DNA from: Methanobacteriota archaeon
Lineage (GTDB): Archaea; Halobacteriota; Methanomicrobia; Methanomicrobiales; Methanospirillaceae
Direction: 5' to 3'
Length of the DNA stretch: 64,000 nt
Assembly: GCA_029547605.1 (NCBI GenBank)
Contig: JAKPPB010000123.1
Location: forward strand, 51,043 to 115,042
Shown here: piece after piece, positions 63,908 to 64,000 of the stretch
How positions within the stretch are numbered: the stretch's first letter is position 1
How the letters are laid out: each line of letters starts with the position of its first letter
Translations under genes and position numbers: made by a program
The notes under the pieces: generated by a model
The model's input: only the letters and a program-made list of their open reading frames with translations
The model's database searches: none
What the model was told of the DNA's origin: nothing

Positions 63908-64000
63908 ATGAACAAAGCAGTACTGTACCTCATGGTTGTCATCCTTGCTGCCGCACTCGTAATTGCGCCTTCTGCCACAGCGATATCCAACCCGAATAAG
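63908..64000 (+). CDS. Start of a secreted protein (cut by window end)
   Basis: The first 31 codons read a signal peptide (MNKAVLYLMVVILAAALVIA) with a likely cleavage after PSATA, then ISNPNK. The rest lies outside the window, so the family is unknown. TATA placement suggests a leaderless transcript. Confidence 0.6.
   Translation, partial: MNKAVLYLMVVILAAALVIAPSATAISNPNK

Overview
The window reads as chromosome of a methanogenic archaeon, most likely of the order Methanomicrobiales. Support comes from a methanogenesis marker protein 8 gene, a one-domain archaeal histone, the archaeal siroheme-dependent heme pathway (AhbA-D), PKD and Cache lipoproteins, histidine kinases of the methanogen TRHDIANQ type, and A/T-rich TATA boxes 25-31 bp upstream of several start codons. 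The species assignment is inference. I saw no rRNA, tRNA, CRISPR array or insertion sequence.

Layout. 0-2.5 kb: a class-I glutamine amidotransferase, a broken small secreted protein gene, and a DUF2178/XRE regulator pair. 2.5-17.4 kb: a dense ion and solute transport block with a small multidrug export protein, two P-type ATPases, a ferric-reductase-like heme membrane protein, an NSS sodium symporter and three CPA2 antiporters, two of them with RCK domains. 17.4-20 kb: gene remnants, then an operon for a NapH-like iron-sulfur membrane protein, a cupin and a broken small zinc-finger-like gene. 20.2-25.7 kb: catalase-peroxidase katG followed on the same strand by ahbD-ahbA-ahbB-ahbC, so a heme enzyme sits directly upstream of a heme-making pathway. 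26-40 kb: a rubredoxin-like/flavodoxin fusion, two large PAS histidine kinases, lipoproteins, marker protein 8 and an ABC exporter. 40-50 kb: secreted proteins, including a 1424-residue protein related to GH81 beta-1,3-glucanases coupled to a repeat/PKD protein, and Cache-domain lipoproteins. 50-56 kb: two half-length DUF1538 proteins with a P-II-like protein, a histone, a lysine-rich two-repeat protein, a second flavodoxin-like protein and DUF2769. 56.9-64 kb: a DUF523-DUF1722 protein with a photolyase-related protein that lacks the usual cluster cysteines, an FtsX-type ABC operon, a SOUL heme-binding protein and the start of a secreted protein.

Three themes link the genes: ion homeostasis; oxygen and heme (KatG, AhbA-D, SOUL protein, ferric-reductase-like protein); and sensing and secretion at the cell surface. 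A further pattern is worth following: tiny leaderless reading frames occupy the expected transcript start and end at or just before the start codon of the main gene (before the 3.5-kb ATPase, the 34.2-kb ABC ATPase and the 50.8-kb DUF1538 gene). At least three decayed genes are present (973-1331, 17879-18345, 19544-19839), so some small loci are eroding.
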